Shown piece after piece: positions 5,272-6,303 of a DNA stretch of 6,303 nucleotides (its first letter is position 1; the number at the start of each line of letters is the position of its first letter). Below the pieces are notes generated by a model. That model did not search any database. It saw nothing but the letters and a program-made list of their open reading frames with translations, and was not told where the DNA came from. A program made the position numbers and the translations under genes. This stretch comes from Tiamatella sp964451715 (lineage in GTDB: Archaea > Thermoproteota > Thermoprotei_A > Sulfolobales > Acidilobaceae), in the NCBI GenBank assembly GCA_964451715.1, contig CAYVIZ010000057.1, positions 1-6,303 of the forward strand, given 5' to 3'.

Positions 5272-6297
5272 ATGGAGAATGAAAAGTATGTGAGACGTAT
5301 ACAGCTGGTAGCAGGATCTACTTACGCCGTAGCTCTCCCAAAGCACTGGGCAAAAGATAATAATATACGTAAAGGGTCTTTAGTAGAGGTTACCGTACTG
5401 CCGGGAGGAGGCATCCTTATAGAACCCGTAAAGGAGGAAACAAATAGAGGACTAGAGAAAAACAAAACCGTTGCAAAAGTAGAGTTTTCAGCTGATAAGT
5501 ATAGCAGAGCTTTAAGGGAAATAATTTCAAGCTACATAGCTGGGGCTGAGGTGATAGAGGTCTACTATAACCTCTCAGAATCTGAGATTGTTGACAAGCT
5601 TATGGAGCAACTTCATAATATACTTCTAGGAGTAGAAGTCCTAGAGAGGGAGCCGGGAATAGTAAGGCTCTATGCAGTACTTGATGACTATGCTGTCAGT
5701 TTCTGGGATGGATACAGTAAAATGAAGAGGGCTGTTATAGGAATGCTGAAAACCATGGATTCAGCCATATCAAGCGATGATGAAACCCTAGCTAGGCTTG
5801 TTATTAGGAGAGATGATATGGTAGACAGACTTTATCTTTATCTTGTACGCCAGATGACTAGAAGCCTACTCGAAGCTCGTGCCAAGATGGCGCTCGGACT
5901 GGAAAGTCCTGCCGAGGCTCCCCACATATTTCTAGCGATAAAAAGCTTGGAGAGAATAGGGGATCATTCTACAATAATAGCGTCAACAGCAATAGAATCA
6001 GGAGGCCCAAAGCATCTAAAGGAGATACAGTATTACCTAGGAAAGACCCGGGAAATAGTTATGAAGGCCTCAAGCCTTATTGAGAAACCTGATAAGGACG
6101 AGGCCGACAAGCAAGCCACCATAGCATCATCTCTCAGGAAAACACTAAGAGAACTATCTGATAAGTGGTCTCCTTTCCTAGCAAGAGCGGCTACAAGCCT
6201 GGAGAGAATAAATGGCTATGCACAAGACGTGTTGGAGGCATCTATAGATATACAAACTATAAGAGATAGAGCAAGCTTCATAGAAGCCTTAAAATAA
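5272..6297 (+). CDS. AbrB/SpoVT-domain and PhoU-domain protein, candidate phosphate-response regulator
   Basis: This 341-residue soluble protein has two recognisable ends. Residues 7-53 form an AbrB/SpoVT-like swapped-hairpin DNA-binding domain: R-R-I-Q-L-V-A-G-S-T-Y-A-V-A-L-P-K-H-W, then I-R-K-G-S-L-V-E-V and G-G-I-L-I-E-P. A linking alpha/beta-looking segment follows (about 66-137) that I cannot assign. Residues about 140-335 are helical and PhoU-like: R-D-D-M-V-D-R-L-Y (180-188), the canonical S-L-E-R-I-G-D-H (225-232), then a second bundle where the signature is degenerate, L-E-R-I-N-G-Y (310-316). Archaeal proteins of this AbrB-PhoU layout are known, usually labelled phosphate uptake regulators. 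It is transcribed divergently from pstS across about 170 bases, so control of the pst promoter and itself is the natural hypothesis. The ATG at 5272 has GGTG four bases upstream and the domain begins right after it. The domain assignments are solid; the regulatory role is inferred. Confidence 0.88.
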   Translation: MENEKYVRRIQLVAGSTYAVALPKHWAKDNNIRKGSLVEVTVLPGGGILIEPVKEETNRGLEKNKTVAKVEFSADKYSRALREIISSYIAGAEVIEVYYNLSESEIVDKLMEQLHNILLGVEVLEREPGIVRLYAVLDDYAVSFWDGYSKMKRAVIGMLKTMDSAISSDDETLARLVIRRDDMVDRLYLYLVRQMTRSLLEARAKMALGLESPAEAPHIFLAIKSLERIGDHSTIIASTAIESGGPKHLKEIQYYLGKTREIVMKASSLIEKPDKDEADKQATIASSLRKTLRELSDKWSPFLARAATSLERINGYAQDVLEASIDIQTIRDRASFIEALK

Positions 6298-6303
6298 TAT
6301 AGA

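Noticed and set aside
1..6303. Mobile element or horizontal-transfer island
   Set aside because: No transposase, integrase, terminal inverted repeats or tRNA gene is visible, and codon habits look alike across the genes.

Overview
The window looks like chromosomal DNA of a hyperthermophilic archaeon, most likely a crenarchaeon (Thermoprotei; Desulfurococcales is my best guess, low confidence). Four observations support this: AGA/AGG arginine and ATA isoleucine codons dominate; GTG and TTG starts are common; Shine-Dalgarno (SD) sequences are strong GAGGTGA/GGTG types matching an archaeal 16S 3' end; and TATA-type archaeal promoters lie in short AT-rich gaps. The PstS-like protein carries an N-terminal membrane anchor and a Ser/Thr/Asn stalk rather than a lipobox, which also fits an archaeon.

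Layout. Positions 1-717 (minus strand) hold the first three quarters of a nucleotide-sugar epimerase/dehydratase of the extended SDR family. It runs off the left edge and is split by two separate one-base deficits in homopolymer runs. Positions 718-845 are a short gap with its promoter, which is flanked by a duplicated 8-mer, and with the T-rich end of the next operon. Positions 846-5094 (minus strand) hold a complete, tightly packed high-affinity phosphate uptake operon in the order pstS-pstC-pstA-pstB-phoU. Three of its four junctions overlap and the fourth is only 5 nt wide. Positions 5095-5271 hold the pstS leader and the AT-rich divergent control region. Positions 5272-6297 (plus strand) encode a protein with an N-terminal AbrB/SpoVT-like DNA-binding domain and a C-terminal PhoU region.

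How it fits together. PstS captures phosphate outside the cell, PstC and PstA form the membrane channel, and PstB dimers power it with ATP. The small PhoU at the operon end probably modulates the transporter. The divergent AbrB-PhoU protein is the obvious candidate local regulator: its PhoU half could sense transporter state or metal/phosphate, and its AbrB half could bind the shared intergenic region. That circuit is inference. The two PhoU-type proteins have each lost a different one of the two canonical E-R-I-G-D signatures, which makes a division of labour worth testing.

Start sites were corrected with SD evidence. For pstS, pstA and pstB the longest reading frame starts inside or too close to the SD, and a slightly downstream TTG, GTG or ATG is the better start. 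I found no mobile elements, CRISPR arrays, rRNA or tRNA genes, and no clearly novel multi-gene system. The most unusual items are the double-frameshifted epimerase, the divergent AbrB-PhoU regulator and the repeated motifs around two promoters.
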